DNA of 64,000 nt from Nostoc sp. PCC 7524 (GCF_000316645.1 NC_019684.1:5182001-5246000); one strand, 5' to 3'. Shown: positions 17,238 to 26,342, numbered from the stretch's first letter. Numbers and translations: made by a program. Notes: generated from the sequence alone by a model not told the origin.

Positions 17238-18449
17238 GTGAACAATATCGAGCAGCTTTTAGTGCAGGCGCAGACAGCGCATGATGCAACTGATTTGTCG
17301 TTGCTGACTCAATATTTGCATCAGATGGTGTTAACAAATAATGCCAAACAATCAGAGTTAGTTAATTTAGAAAATCTTTTAGAACTAGCACTTTCAATAT
17401 TAGAAATGGGGGATTTTCAGCAACGTTGGGATATTGCCAAGGTGCTGATTCAGTTGGGAACTATAGCTATTCCACCATTAATTAACATCCTCGAAGATGA
17501 AGATACAGAGGATGAATTACGCTGGTTTGCTGTGCGGATTTTGGGTGAATTGCAGCATCCAGATAGCATCAGCCCTTTAGTAGAATTGCTGCAAAACAAT
17601 CCAGAAGAAGAACTGAAAGCGATCGCAGCTACAGCACTAGGACAAATGGGTAATGTGGCTGTACCTGTACTAACAAAAATGCTCCAGTCAGATGATACAA
17701 GGCTTTTGGCAGTGCGATCGCTCTCCTATATTCGCCGTCCAGAAACTATTACACCGCTATTGAGTGTAGTAGAAGATGCTCAAGCAGAAGTCCGTACAGC
17801 AGCAATTGAAGCCCTCAGTAGTTTTCATGACAAACGTGTACCACCCATACTATTAAATGCTTTGGATGATGTCGCCGCTACCGTCAGACGTGCCGCCATC
17901 CAAGGTTTAGGTTTTCGCCCAGACTTATGTGCAGAACTGGATTTAGTTACCCGACTACAACCCAAACTGTATGACTTTAATATTGAGGTGTGCTGCACAG
18001 CCGCAGTTGCTCTAGCTCGCATGGGTGGTGATACTGCTGTGAAACACTTATTTACAGTTCTCATCTCACCCCATACATCAATTACCCTACAACTGGAAAT
18101 TATTCGGGCTTTGATTTGGGTGGAAACATTATCTGGTTTGGAATATTTACAACAGACACTGAATCACACCACCTCAGCAACATTATGGCAAGAAATTGTC
18201 ACCGTTTTGGGACGAGTCCACAAGCCAGAGTTAACCACAGCAGCCACAGCCATTCTTTTAAATATGCTGTCATTCCAGCATCCAGCAACAAAAATTACCT
18301 CTATTAGAAGTGCGATCGCTTTATCTTTAGGACAGTTAGGTTCTCCACAGGCGGCGGAATTTTTGCATACCCTGTCAGACGATACAGATGAACTGGTAAA
18401 ATTACACGCGATCGCTGCATTGAAGAAGCTAGAAACTTCAATAGCTTAG
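17238..18449 (+). CDS. nirB: NirB, HEAT-repeat protein needed for full nitrite reductase activity
   Basis: A 403-residue soluble protein made of tandem HEAT/PBS-lyase-like repeats of ~31 residues (for example RWFAVRILGELQHPDSISPL and AIAATALGQMG). It begins at GTG 17238. In Anabaena PCC 7120 the gene near nirA called nirB encodes a protein thought to act through protein-protein contact with NirA; position and repeat structure agree. It is not the NADH nitrite reductase of enteric bacteria that has the same symbol. Repeat proteins of this type also include bilin lyases, so the name rests mainly on context. Confidence 0.8.
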   Translation: MNNIEQLLVQAQTAHDATDLSLLTQYLHQMVLTNNAKQSELVNLENLLELALSILEMGDFQQRWDIAKVLIQLGTIAIPPLINILEDEDTEDELRWFAVRILGELQHPDSISPLVELLQNNPEEELKAIAATALGQMGNVAVPVLTKMLQSDDTRLLAVRSLSYIRRPETITPLLSVVEDAQAEVRTAAIEALSSFHDKRVPPILLNALDDVAATVRRAAIQGLGFRPDLCAELDLVTRLQPKLYDFNIEVCCTAAVALARMGGDTAVKHLFTVLISPHTSITLQLEIIRALIWVETLSGLEYLQQTLNHTTSATLWQEIVTVLGRVHKPELTTAATAILLNMLSFQHPATKITSIRSAIALSLGQLGSPQAAEFLHTLSDDTDELVKLHAIAALKKLETSIA

Positions 18450-18513
18450 TTAACAAAATTCCCGGTAAATATAAATAGACAACAAAAGCTGTATCAAAAT
18501 CTACCAAATTATC

Positions 18514-18582
18514 GGTTCTTGGCAACTTTTGGTGATCTTAGCCGGGGGAAGGCAGAGGGCAGAGGGCAGAAGGCAGAAGTCG
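18514..18582. repeat. Left arm of a ~70-bp inverted repeat
   Basis: It begins with a 26-bp stretch (18514-18539) identical to the reverse complement of 20805-20830 and continues through GGGGGAAGGCAGAGGGCAG-type heptamers also shared with the right arm. It lies 64 bases after the nirB stop. Confidence 0.9.
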
Positions 18583-18602
18583 GAAGAGTAGAAGTAATAA
18601 TT

Positions 18603-18953
18603 TCAACCCTTGAGTTTGTTTAAAGTAGCAACTAATATACTTTGCATTTCCTCAACTTCATTTAATACGGGAGTGAAAAGGTCTTTATCAGCTAAATCTA
18701 CTTCTTTGGCAATGATTAATTGCGTATCAAGTTCTCTCAAAGAACCTAGCGCAATATGTAAAAACTGGATATATTCTGGTTTGGAACGCCTACCATAGCC
18801 TTCAGCTATATTAGACGCTACAGATACGGATGAACGGCGTATTTGACTAGTTAAACCGTACAATTCTGACTGAGGAAATAGGCGGGTAAATTTATAACAA
18901 TTGATAGCAAGTTGAACTGCCCTTTGCCAGATAAACTGATTTCTATAACTCAT
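18603..18953 (-). CDS. Four-helix-bundle protein (23S rRNA intervening-sequence type)
   Basis: A 116-residue helical protein with the family pattern IRRSSVSVASNIAEGYGR followed by a second conserved helix around FLHIALGSLRELDTQL. Proteins of this family are found inside 23S rRNA intervening sequences of some bacteria and as free genes in many cyanobacteria. Their function is unknown. The gene lies inside the inverted-repeat bracket, directly downstream of the transposase gene on the same strand with a 32-base gap. Confidence 0.88.
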   Translation of the reverse strand: MSYRNQFIWQRAVQLAINCYKFTRLFPQSELYGLTSQIRRSSVSVASNIAEGYGRRSKPEYIQFLHIALGSLRELDTQLIIAKEVDLADKDLFTPVLNEVEEMQSILVATLNKLKG

Positions 18954-18961
18954 ATAATCAA

Positions 18962-20747
18962 GTGTAAATTGTCAAAATTTTCTTTTCAAATAGCCAACAG
19001 AAATCGTCGTTCTAGTAAGTCTATCTTGGCGCGACCATACATCTGCCGTTTTAACATTTTCAGTCGATTAATATGCCCTTCAACTGGGCCATTACTAACT
19101 GACATAGTTACACCTGCTTTCACAGCATCGTAGTCAGACTCTAAACTAACAGCAAAGGAGCGCAACAAAGAAACCAAGCTGTTTTTAGCTTTGTTTAACC
19201 AAGCATCGAGCTGCTCAGGCAGGCGTTGACGCACAAGAGATGCAAACTGTTGTGCTAGTTCAATAGCTGACTTCAAATCCGAATGGGCTTTTTGTAGTTG
19301 AGCGATGACTTCACGCTCATTAGGCTGTATTAATTCTGGTCGTCGCAAGACTAAAGCTGTGACGCGACTGGGGGTGAGAGGACGATGGGCGCAAGAGCTA
19401 ACCCTGGGGGAAGCGTTTTTTCTTGAACCTTTTGCTGGCTCAAATCCGGGCAAGGTCTTGAGATAACGAGTGAAGCGAGCGACCGTGGCATAACTACCGG
19501 TATAGCCGCAGGTGCGAATTTCTTCAAACAGTTCTTGGGTGTTGTGGTTCCCGCTATTCCAGCGACTGAGGAGGTAATCATGATAAGGGTTGAGAAGACT
19601 CAGACCGTGGTCGCTACGTTCACGACGTTCGGTAAAAGTTGAGCTACGCAAGTAATTGAATACGGTAGTTTTAGAAACTCCCAGCTCTTGAGCGATTGCT
19701 AGCCCTGATAAGCCAATAGACCGCAGTCTCCAAACTTGCTCATGGATTTCTCTGCGTCTATCCCGTGCTTTGGCGGATTGAACTTTTCTTTTTAAAGATG
19801 TGTTTTGGGGAAACCTTGGCACAACTGGACTCTTATTAGTCTCAGCAATCATGGAAAGGTTGTTTGCTGTTTCCACCTCTAAATGCACTTTAGTATCAGT
19901 ATTAAAGACTTGTTTTTCCACTTCTTTTAGTGTTTTGGCGTGATTACCAAAGACTTGATAAAGCGTTTGAGATAAGTTCTGCAATAGATGAAAGCGGTCT
20001 GCAACTTGAATGGCTTCTGGCGCACCTTGGCGAATACCACTTTCATAAGTTTTTGACCGATCTCGTGAGACGACTTTGACACCAGGGTGAGCTTTTAACC
20101 ATTCTGCCAAAGTTTCAGCCTTTGCATCTTTGAGTAGAGCAATTGGTCGTCTGCGTTCGAGATCAATTAGTGCTGTGCCGTAAGTTTTACATTTACGAAA
20201 ACAAAAGTCGTCTACCCCAAGAGTATGTGGCGTTACGATGGGTGGTAGTGGAATTGAGCGGACTAAATTTAATAGCGTGTTGCGAGAAACTTTTATCCCC
20301 AAGTCCTGTGAGAGTCTTACCCCTGCTGCACCACCATTAGCTAAACCAATCGCACTCAGTCTTTGAGCTAAACGTAGAGTTCTTCTCGCCCAAGGTGCGG
20401 TAACATTGGTCAGCCTTTCTGCAAAAATGCGCCGTTTACACAATTTATTAAGGCAAAAAAACTTCCGCACCCTTAACTGTAAAGTAATGCTGTAATCAGC
20501 CCAGGGTAAATCTGCTAACTTTCGCTCATAGCGACTATGAATTTTATGAGTTGGTTGGTTACAAACTGGACAATTAACTACTCTATTGATAGCAGAAACA
20601 ATCAACTTTATCTGAGTTTTTATCTCGTCAAGAATGCAATTTTCAAGTTTCAGGTTTGCTGAATCTGGTAATAGATAACTTAGCACTGACATAACCAAGC
20701 TGAGGCTTATCCCTCAAATGTTTGATGGAGTGAAGTTTGACGTATCT
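18962..20747 (-). mobile_element. ISL3-family insertion sequence (ends approximate)
   Basis: It is built around an intact transposase gene. Candidate inverted ends share GTCAAA-TT-C-CT (left GTCAAA at 18971-18976; right TTTGAC at 20736-20741), but identity is low and no 8-bp target duplication could be confirmed. The boundaries given are therefore estimates. Confidence 0.65.
18986..20692 (-). CDS. ISL3-family transposase
   Basis: A 568-residue protein from ATG 20692; a TTG two codons earlier is an alternative. The N-terminus has a zinc-finger pattern (CPVCNQPTH then FFCLNKLCKRR). The DDE catalytic core includes LGVDDFCFRK, SRDRSKTY and VADRFHLLQNL, with the terminal Glu in GPVEGHINRLK. A helix-turn-helix segment (GLSGLAIAQELGVSKTTVFNYL) lies between core parts. 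Length and motifs are complete, so it may be functional. It separates nirB from ntcB. Confidence 0.93.
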   Translation of the reverse strand: MSVLSYLLPDSANLKLENCILDEIKTQIKLIVSAINRVVNCPVCNQPTHKIHSRYERKLADLPWADYSITLQLRVRKFFCLNKLCKRRIFAERLTNVTAPWARRTLRLAQRLSAIGLANGGAAGVRLSQDLGIKVSRNTLLNLVRSIPLPPIVTPHTLGVDDFCFRKCKTYGTALIDLERRRPIALLKDAKAETLAEWLKAHPGVKVVSRDRSKTYESGIRQGAPEAIQVADRFHLLQNLSQTLYQVFGNHAKTLKEVEKQVFNTDTKVHLEVETANNLSMIAETNKSPVVPRFPQNTSLKRKVQSAKARDRRREIHEQVWRLRSIGLSGLAIAQELGVSKTTVFNYLRSSTFTERRERSDHGLSLLNPYHDYLLSRWNSGNHNTQELFEEIRTCGYTGSYATVARFTRYLKTLPGFEPAKGSRKNASPRVSSCAHRPLTPSRVTALVLRRPELIQPNEREVIAQLQKAHSDLKSAIELAQQFASLVRQRLPEQLDAWLNKAKNSLVSLLRSFAVSLESDYDAVKAGVTMSVSNGPVEGHINRLKMLKRQMYGRAKIDLLERRFLLAI

Positions 20748-20762
20748 CAATTATATCTTTCT

Positions 20763-20830
20763 AACTTCTGCCTTCTGCCTTCTGCCCTCTGCCTTCCCCC
20801 AACCAAGATCACCAAAAGTTGCCAAGAACC
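20763..20830. repeat. Right arm of the ~70-bp inverted repeat
   Basis: The reverse complement matches 18514-18582: an identical 26-bp end (20805-20830) plus GGCAGAGGGCAGAAGG heptamers. It ends 65 bases before ntcB, almost the same distance as the left arm from nirB. Confidence 0.9.
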
Positions 20831-20895
20831 AAATTATCCCTCAAAATCCGTTAACTTAAGACAAAGCCATAAATGTAATTCAGGCTACAAATCCC

Positions 20896-21837
20896 ATGCG
20901 ACTAGAACAGTTGCAAGCGTTTCTGGCGATCGCAGAAACTGGCAGCTTCCAAAAAGCAGCTCAAAAATGTGGTGTCACTCAATCGACTATCAGTCGCCAA
21001 ATCCAGTCTTTGGAGGCTGATATCGGTTTGGAATTGTTTCACAGAAGCAATCATGCCAAGCTGACTTTAGGGGGTGAACGCTTATTACCTCGCGCCCGCA
21101 AAATTTGTCAAGAGTGGGAGACTGCTACCCAAGAGTTAACAGATTTAATGGCAGGGAAGCAGCCAGAATTGTGTATTGCCGCTATTCATTCCCTATGTGG
21201 CTCTTACTTGCCACCAGTTTTACAAAAATTTTGTCATGATTATCCAGAGGTACAATTGCGGGTGACATCTTTAGGGAGCGATCGCGCCTTGAAAGTTCTC
21301 AAAGATGGCTTGGTAGATTTAGCAATTGTCATGAATAACCGCTTTCTCACCACCGGTAGAGAAATGGTAGTAGAAGTTCTGTATGATGAACCAATAGAAG
21401 TGTTGATCGCGGCTAATCATCCCTTAGCCCAATACGAATTTGTTCCTTGGTCAGAGTTAGTGCGTTATCCCCAAGTAGTGTTTAAAGATGGTTATGGGAT
21501 GCAACGCTTGATCCAAGAGAAATTTGAACGATTAGAAGCCACCTTGCAAGCTGCATTAGAAGTCAATACCCTAGATGCCTTCCGGGGAGTGGTACGCCAA
21601 GGTGAATTAATCGCTTTATTACCCAATTCCGCATTAGTAGAAGCCCGTCTTGACCCTACTTTAGCAGTTCGCCCTTTAGCTGGGAGTAGTTCAGTTTCGG
21701 ATAGTTCTAGTTTGACTCGGCGAGTAGTGATGGTAACTACCCAAGACAGGTTACAAATTCCTCCGATTCAACATTTTTGGCAACTGGTACGAGAAAACAT
21801 CCCACCACAGTTTGATCAACAGCGATCGGCTTCGTGA
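20896..21837 (+). CDS. ntcB: NtcB, LysR-type activator of nitrate assimilation
   Basis: A 313-residue LysR regulator. The N-terminal winged helix-turn-helix is classic (MRLEQLQAFLAIAETGSFQ, then CGVTQSTISRQIQSLE). The effector domain follows from ~residue 90. In Anabaena, NtcB with NtcA activates the nirA operon in response to nitrite or nitrate. The position next to cnaT and near nirB-nirA matches the published cluster. A LysR-type dyad (16335-16349) in the nirA promoter is its likely target. Confidence 0.92.
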   Translation: MRLEQLQAFLAIAETGSFQKAAQKCGVTQSTISRQIQSLEADIGLELFHRSNHAKLTLGGERLLPRARKICQEWETATQELTDLMAGKQPELCIAAIHSLCGSYLPPVLQKFCHDYPEVQLRVTSLGSDRALKVLKDGLVDLAIVMNNRFLTTGREMVVEVLYDEPIEVLIAANHPLAQYEFVPWSELVRYPQVVFKDGYGMQRLIQEKFERLEATLQAALEVNTLDAFRGVVRQGELIALLPNSALVEARLDPTLAVRPLAGSSSVSDSSSLTRRVVMVTTQDRLQIPPIQHFWQLVRENIPPQFDQQRSAS

Positions 21838-21872
21838 AGTATGATGAGTCAAATGTCCACTGTCAAAACCCT

Positions 21873-21920
21873 CAGTCTCGAATTTGACTGTTGACTATTG
21901 ACTATTGACTATTGACTTTT
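21873..21920. repeat. TTGACTA heptamer array upstream of cnaT
   Basis: TTGACTG/TTGACTA units lead directly into the ATG at 21921. An in-frame TTG at 21912 belongs to the array and is not a likely start. No Shine-Dalgarno sequence is visible. Confidence 0.8.
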
Positions 21921-22994
21921 ATGAGTATTTTATTCAGGGAACTACTGAAAAAGGTAGGCAGTGGCAACCATACAAGCGAGAGTTTAACTCGTGCTGAAGC
22001 AGCCACCGCTACCAAAATGATGTTATTAGGTGAAGCTACACCAGCCCAAATTGGGGCATTTTTGATTGCCCACCGCATTAAACGTCCTACCGGGGAAGAA
22101 TTGGCAGGAATGTTAGATGCTTACGAGGAACTGGGGCCAAAACTGCAACCAATTACCGATACACGTCCAGTCATAGTTTTTGGTCAACCTTATGATGGTA
22201 GAACCCGTACAGCGCCAATTAGCCCCGTTACAGCCCTGATTCTGGCTACCGTAGGGCAACCAGTAGTGATGCACGGCGGCGATCGCCTACCGACAAAATA
22301 CGGCTTACCTTTAGTAGAGATTTGGCAAGGATTAGGGGTTGATTGGACTACCTTATCATTGGCAAATATCCAAGAAGTCTTCGAGCAAACAGGCATCGGC
22401 TTTGTGTATACGCCCCAGCATTTTCCCTTAAATCAAAGTATTTGGGAATACCGCGACCAACTCGGCAAGCGTCCACCCTTAGCCACAATGGAATTAATTT
22501 GGTGTCCCTATGGGGGTGATGCTCATATCATGGCTGGGTTTGTTCATCCGCCCACAGAAGCCATGTTCCAGGTAGCTTTAGGATTGCGGGGAGTGAGCAA
22601 GTTTACCTTAGTGAAGGGATTAGAAGGCAGCTGTGACTTACCACGCGATCGCACAGCCATCATTGCCTTATCTAAAACACCGCAAGAAATCGAAAGATTG
22701 CTTTTATCTCCCCATGATTACGGCTTTACCACTAAGAATGTCCCCCTCACAAGTACGGCAGAATTGCTAGCTGAAATTCAGGGAGTATTGGCTGGAAGAA
22801 CCAGTGAACTAATGCAAACAGCCTTGTGGAATGGGGGCTTTTATCTCTGGCGCAGTGGGATTTGTACTGATATGCGATCGGGTATAACGAAAGCTCAAGA
22901 ATTATTATCTGGTGGAGCGGTTATTGACAAACTCCAACAACTCAATCAGGTCTTAAAGGTAATCTCAGGCAAAACTTTTCAGCATACATACTAA
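21921..22994 (+). CDS. cnaT: CnaT, phosphoribosyl/glycosyl-transferase-like protein required for nirA operon expression
   Basis: A 357-residue protein related to anthranilate phosphoribosyltransferase (nucleoside phosphorylase/glycosyltransferase family 3). The helical N-terminal domain contains LTRAEAATATKMMLLGEATPA, and the catalytic domain has VVMHGGDRLPTKYG in the place of the TrpD glycine-rich loop. In Anabaena PCC 7120, cnaT (all0601) is published as needed for nir operon expression and is adjacent to ntcB, as here. The altered loop argues against tryptophan synthesis. The biochemical substrate is unknown. Confidence 0.88.
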   Translation: MSILFRELLKKVGSGNHTSESLTRAEAATATKMMLLGEATPAQIGAFLIAHRIKRPTGEELAGMLDAYEELGPKLQPITDTRPVIVFGQPYDGRTRTAPISPVTALILATVGQPVVMHGGDRLPTKYGLPLVEIWQGLGVDWTTLSLANIQEVFEQTGIGFVYTPQHFPLNQSIWEYRDQLGKRPPLATMELIWCPYGGDAHIMAGFVHPPTEAMFQVALGLRGVSKFTLVKGLEGSCDLPRDRTAIIALSKTPQEIERLLLSPHDYGFTTKNVPLTSTAELLAEIQGVLAGRTSELMQTALWNGGFYLWRSGICTDMRSGITKAQELLSGGAVIDKLQQLNQVLKVISGKTFQHTY

Positions 22995-23023
22995 TTGAAG
23001 GATGGCAGGGTTTTAACAATAAA

Positions 23024-23043
23024 CAGTGATAACTGAATCACTG
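23024..23043. terminator. Hairpin between convergent cnaT and hydrolase genes
   Basis: CAGTGAT, a 6-base loop, then ATCACTG form a perfect 7-bp stem about 30 bases after the cnaT stop. There is no clear T-tract, so termination is possible but unproven. Confidence 0.35.
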
Positions 23044-23096
23044 CTCACTGATTTAAACACCTGCACCCTAAGTCAGAACAAGATATACAGCCTGTT

Positions 23097-24035
23097 TCAC
23101 TTTTGAATGGTGATAACTGAATGCTGAATTCTTTTATCACTCAGCAAAGGCAAAAATCGCCGAATCAGTCCGATTGTCACGGCTGGGAGTTCCAACTGTG
23201 GTGTTAAACCCACATCTTCCAACGGTTGAAAAACTCGGATAGCTTGAGGATTTTTCTCTGCTAGGCGGCGGCCAATATCTGGGCCTGTAAATTGGGACTT
23301 TTGACCCCAAATAATGGCAGTAGGAGTAATCAACTGTTGGATATAGAGTGATAAATCAAAGCACAAGTCACCCCTGACAAAAGATAATGCTGCATACTCA
23401 GCATTCGGCTGTTGAGCAGATTCTAGATAAGTTGCAACAATTTCTTCGTAGATACGGTTTGGTTGGGCAAATTGCCGTTGTTCTAAGAAACTACGAATAC
23501 CGCCGCTAGTAGCAACACCAGTGCTATATAGTACGCGATCTAGAACGGGAATGCTGATAATTTGGGCAAACCAGCTACGGGAATAGTCTTCACCAAAGTC
23601 AGACAGTCCGGCTGGCGTGACGAGAACCAGAGACTTAAATAGATGGGGATGGGTAATCGCCACTCGAATTGTAAACGCTGCTGTCAGAGAAGAAGCGATC
23701 GCTGTGACTGGCCCTGTGGTGCAAGTTTGCTCAACAAACTCTCGAATTACCGTCAAATAGTCCTCAATGGTGTAATTCCTCGCTGGATGTTCCGACTTAC
23801 CCCAACCGATTAAATCTGGGGCGAGAATCCGGTACTCAGCCGCAAAAGCTGGATAAACCTTCGACCACTCATAAGATGAAGATCCTCCACCAAAACCATG
23901 TAGAAACACCAAAGTTTCTCGTTCTGGCTGTGGAGTTTCATTGTCCTGCCAAAGTGAGCCAGTGGCAGTGTAATACACCATCTTACCTAGGGAGGTAATG
24001 ATAGAACGTTGTTCAAATCCCTGTGGCTGAAACAT
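23097..24035 (-). CDS. Alpha/beta-hydrolase fold protein
   Basis: A 312-residue protein with the oxyanion-hole segment FLHGFGGGSSSYEW, the conserved DLIGWGKSEHP loop and a nucleophile-elbow region ASSLTAAF instead of the usual G-x-S-x-G. The segment that normally carries the catalytic His near the C-terminus reads EDVGLTPQLELP, with no His. The fold is clear, but normal esterase chemistry is doubtful. Similar proteins are common in cyanobacteria and of unknown substrate. It is convergent with cnaT. Confidence 0.8.
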   Translation of the reverse strand: MFQPQGFEQRSIITSLGKMVYYTATGSLWQDNETPQPERETLVFLHGFGGGSSSYEWSKVYPAFAAEYRILAPDLIGWGKSEHPARNYTIEDYLTVIREFVEQTCTTGPVTAIASSLTAAFTIRVAITHPHLFKSLVLVTPAGLSDFGEDYSRSWFAQIISIPVLDRVLYSTGVATSGGIRSFLEQRQFAQPNRIYEEIVATYLESAQQPNAEYAALSFVRGDLCFDLSLYIQQLITPTAIIWGQKSQFTGPDIGRRLAEKNPQAIRVFQPLEDVGLTPQLELPAVTIGLIRRFLPLLSDKRIQHSVITIQK

Positions 24036-24424
24036 AAGTCTTAATTGTTAATGATTACAGTTTCTCAGCGCCTGACTTTTCACGTTATGTGGAAAAGCTA
24101 ACGTGAAACCTAACCCCCTAACCCCCTTCCCTGCGTTCGCGCAGCGTGTCGAAGACAGGGAAGGGGGAAAAATTAAAGCCTCTCTCCTTGTAGGGGAGAG
24201 GTTTGGAGAGGGGTTTTCCAGATCCCGTGAAAAGTCAGTTCTCAGCGCAGGTGACAGTTATTTCACTTCAAAATCATCAATAAAAACACAATAAACTTTA
24301 CTTTTTGAAGTTCAACTAACGTCGTATTCAAGCGTAAGCCCACAATTGCTATTATCGGCCAACTAATAATTGTGACACCTCTAACCAGCGTCAGATCAGG
24401 TAGTTGTCACGACCTTTCTAGCCT
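24036..24424. other. Intergenic region containing a MITE
   Basis: 389 bases between two minus-strand genes. 24062-24248 is the MITE plus its target duplications, described separately. The remainder (24249-24424) is AT-rich, with no gene or clear signal seen. Confidence 0.6.
24072..24238. mobile_element. 167-bp MITE with perfect 13-bp ends and 10-bp target duplication
   Basis: The ends are CTGACTTTTCACG (24072-24084) and its exact reverse complement CGTGAAAAGTCAG (24226-24238). Immediately outside on both sides is TTCTCAGCGC (24062-24071 and 24239-24248), a perfect direct repeat. The interior holds a CCTAACCCCCTTCCC-type repeat and no coding capacity. This is a non-autonomous element moved by a transposase in trans. 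A 10-bp duplication would fit IS4-type enzymes, but the family is not proven. Confidence 0.88.
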
Positions 24425-24745
24425 CTACCCAAAAGTAACCAGCTGATTTACCATCACTGTCAGTGCCAGCATACCTAAAATAGTCATTAATCCTGCCGGC
24501 ATAAATTTACGTGTTCTAGCCAATCTCAAGGCAAAGAATACTACTAAAATAGCAGTGATAGAAATTGCTACAATCAAAGCCCAGGTTTGTCCTTGGAGTT
24601 GAAAGTAAGCAGTAGCTATGAGTAATAAACCACTAACAGTCCCACTGAGGAGGGAAACTTGACTATTCGCCTGTAAGTAGCCAATAATGCCACCAATAAT
24701 CGCTAACATCCCATAGGCGATCGCAGCAATTATACTTAAATTCAT
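24425..24745 (-). CDS. TMEM14-family small membrane protein
   Basis: A 106-residue protein with four hydrophobic helices: IIAAIAYGMLAIIGGIIGYL, a second around LLSGTVSGLLLIATAYF, a third around ALIVAISITAILVVFFAL and a fourth around GLMTILGMLALTVMV. Small Gly-rich helices and an ART-R-KFMPAG loop before the last helix match the TMEM14 family, whose plastid members have been linked to fatty-acid export. The function in cyanobacteria is not established. It is divergent from the ATPase gene at 24834. Confidence 0.8.
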   Translation of the reverse strand: MNLSIIAAIAYGMLAIIGGIIGYLQANSQVSLLSGTVSGLLLIATAYFQLQGQTWALIVAISITAILVVFFALRLARTRKFMPAGLMTILGMLALTVMVNQLVTFG

Positions 24746-24833
24746 GGTGAAACCCTATTCTAGATTTTGATTTTGCTACTCAGACCGATAGACACTTGAC
24801 CATAGCTATTGAGCTACATTACCTAGTTGATTG

Positions 24834-26189
24834 ATGGATAATCCAGCGATGCCCACGGCAAGTATTTCCTCTTATGCCCAGATTCAACTCCTCCAACGTC
24901 AAGCAGCCTCACTTTTACTGTACCAATCAGTCCTCCACAGTGAGGTAGGCAATGCTTTTTTGGAACTGTTGCAAGCCATACGTTACACTGATGCTGATGC
25001 ACGGGGTTGTCTCCAAGCTTATGGCAACTACTTTCACGCCTTAGCTAATAGACAGCACAATTGGGAAGACTACCTGATTCATCAAATTCTCATCGCTGAA
25101 AATCCCTTCACTCAACTTGCCCAACAGCGAGACTTTGCCGATTTACCCCCAACTTTGGTAGCCGCCGCACAACATGATTTACACATATTACAGAGTCTTT
25201 ATGAATGTAGCAGCGCCATTTTGAGTGAGTGGGTACAAGCTGTAGCCCATTTGCCGGTGTCTCCGGTGGTGTGGTATGTAGAACCAGATAGCATAAATGT
25301 AGAAACAGAATTAGCAGTTTCTCTACACAATTTAGATAACTGGGCAGATGCCGTAGAAGACTTAGCAAATTATTATCGACAATTTGGTACAGGTTTATTT
25401 GCCCAATATCGTGCTTTACGCTGGCAAGGAGGTCAGTTTGTTGGCGTTCCTTACCCTGACCCCATTAAACTGAGTACACTGGTAGGTTACGAGTCACAAC
25501 GGGATGCTTTGTTAAAGAATACAGAGTTTTTATTATCGGGGGAGGTAGCACTGCACGTATTACTTTACGGTAGCCGTGGTACAGGTAAATCTTCTTTAAT
25601 CAAAGCTTTGTTAAATGAGTATGGCAATCGCCAACTACGTCTAGTAGAAGTGACAAAATCAGACTTGCAGGATTTACCAGCTATTGTGGAACAGTTACGA
25701 GGAGTGCCACAGAAATTTATCATCTTTGTCGATGATTTATCCTTTGAAGAAGATGATGATGCTTTTAAAGCCTTAAAAGTAGTTTTAGAAGGCAACTTAA
25801 CCGCACGTCCCCAAAACGTTGTAGTCTATGCCACATCGAATCGTCGCCATTTAATTCGAGAATTTTTTAGCGATCGCCCCACACCCAAAGATCATGAAGA
25901 AATCCATGCTTGGGATACAATGCAAGAGAAGCTTTCCTTTAGCGATCGCTTTGGTTTAACATTAACCTTTGAGTCAGCCGATCAACAGACATATTTACAA
26001 ATTGTTCGACATCTTGCAACACAGGCTGACATTAACATCAATCATCGGGATTTAGAATATCAAGCATTGCAATGGGCAACCCGTCATAATGGGCGTTCTG
26101 GACGCACAGCACGGCAGTTCATTGATTTTTTAACAGCAGAATTAAAACTATTTAGTGCTAATCACAATACATCTAATATTGAATCATGA
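24834..26189 (+). CDS. DUF815-type AAA ATPase
   Basis: A 451-residue soluble protein. The N-terminal ~215 residues are helical and unassigned. Then comes GYESQRDALLKNTEFLL and Walker A YGSRGTGKSSL near residue 250, Walker B FIIFVDDLSFEEDD, and a sensor-like YATSNRRHLIREFF, as in the DUF815 family of AAA+ ATPases. The family is widespread and uncharacterised. It lies 153 bases upstream of the coiled-coil/BrxD-like/helicase cluster on the same strand. Whether it belongs to that cluster is unknown. Confidence 0.82.
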   Translation: MDNPAMPTASISSYAQIQLLQRQAASLLLYQSVLHSEVGNAFLELLQAIRYTDADARGCLQAYGNYFHALANRQHNWEDYLIHQILIAENPFTQLAQQRDFADLPPTLVAAAQHDLHILQSLYECSSAILSEWVQAVAHLPVSPVVWYVEPDSINVETELAVSLHNLDNWADAVEDLANYYRQFGTGLFAQYRALRWQGGQFVGVPYPDPIKLSTLVGYESQRDALLKNTEFLLSGEVALHVLLYGSRGTGKSSLIKALLNEYGNRQLRLVEVTKSDLQDLPAIVEQLRGVPQKFIIFVDDLSFEEDDDAFKALKVVLEGNLTARPQNVVVYATSNRRHLIREFFSDRPTPKDHEEIHAWDTMQEKLSFSDRFGLTLTFESADQQTYLQIVRHLATQADININHRDLEYQALQWATRHNGRSGRTARQFIDFLTAELKLFSANHNTSNIES

Positions 26190-26342
26190 AAATAATTGTT
26201 TCTTGATTGCAATATTTTGTTACTTTCGCGACAAAATTATACACAAACAATTACAACTGGAGAGATCAACAAGAAAATATGAGGTGTCATCAATTGCACA
26301 ACTATTTATTCTAAAAAATTCACAACGCTAAACATCAGCGAT

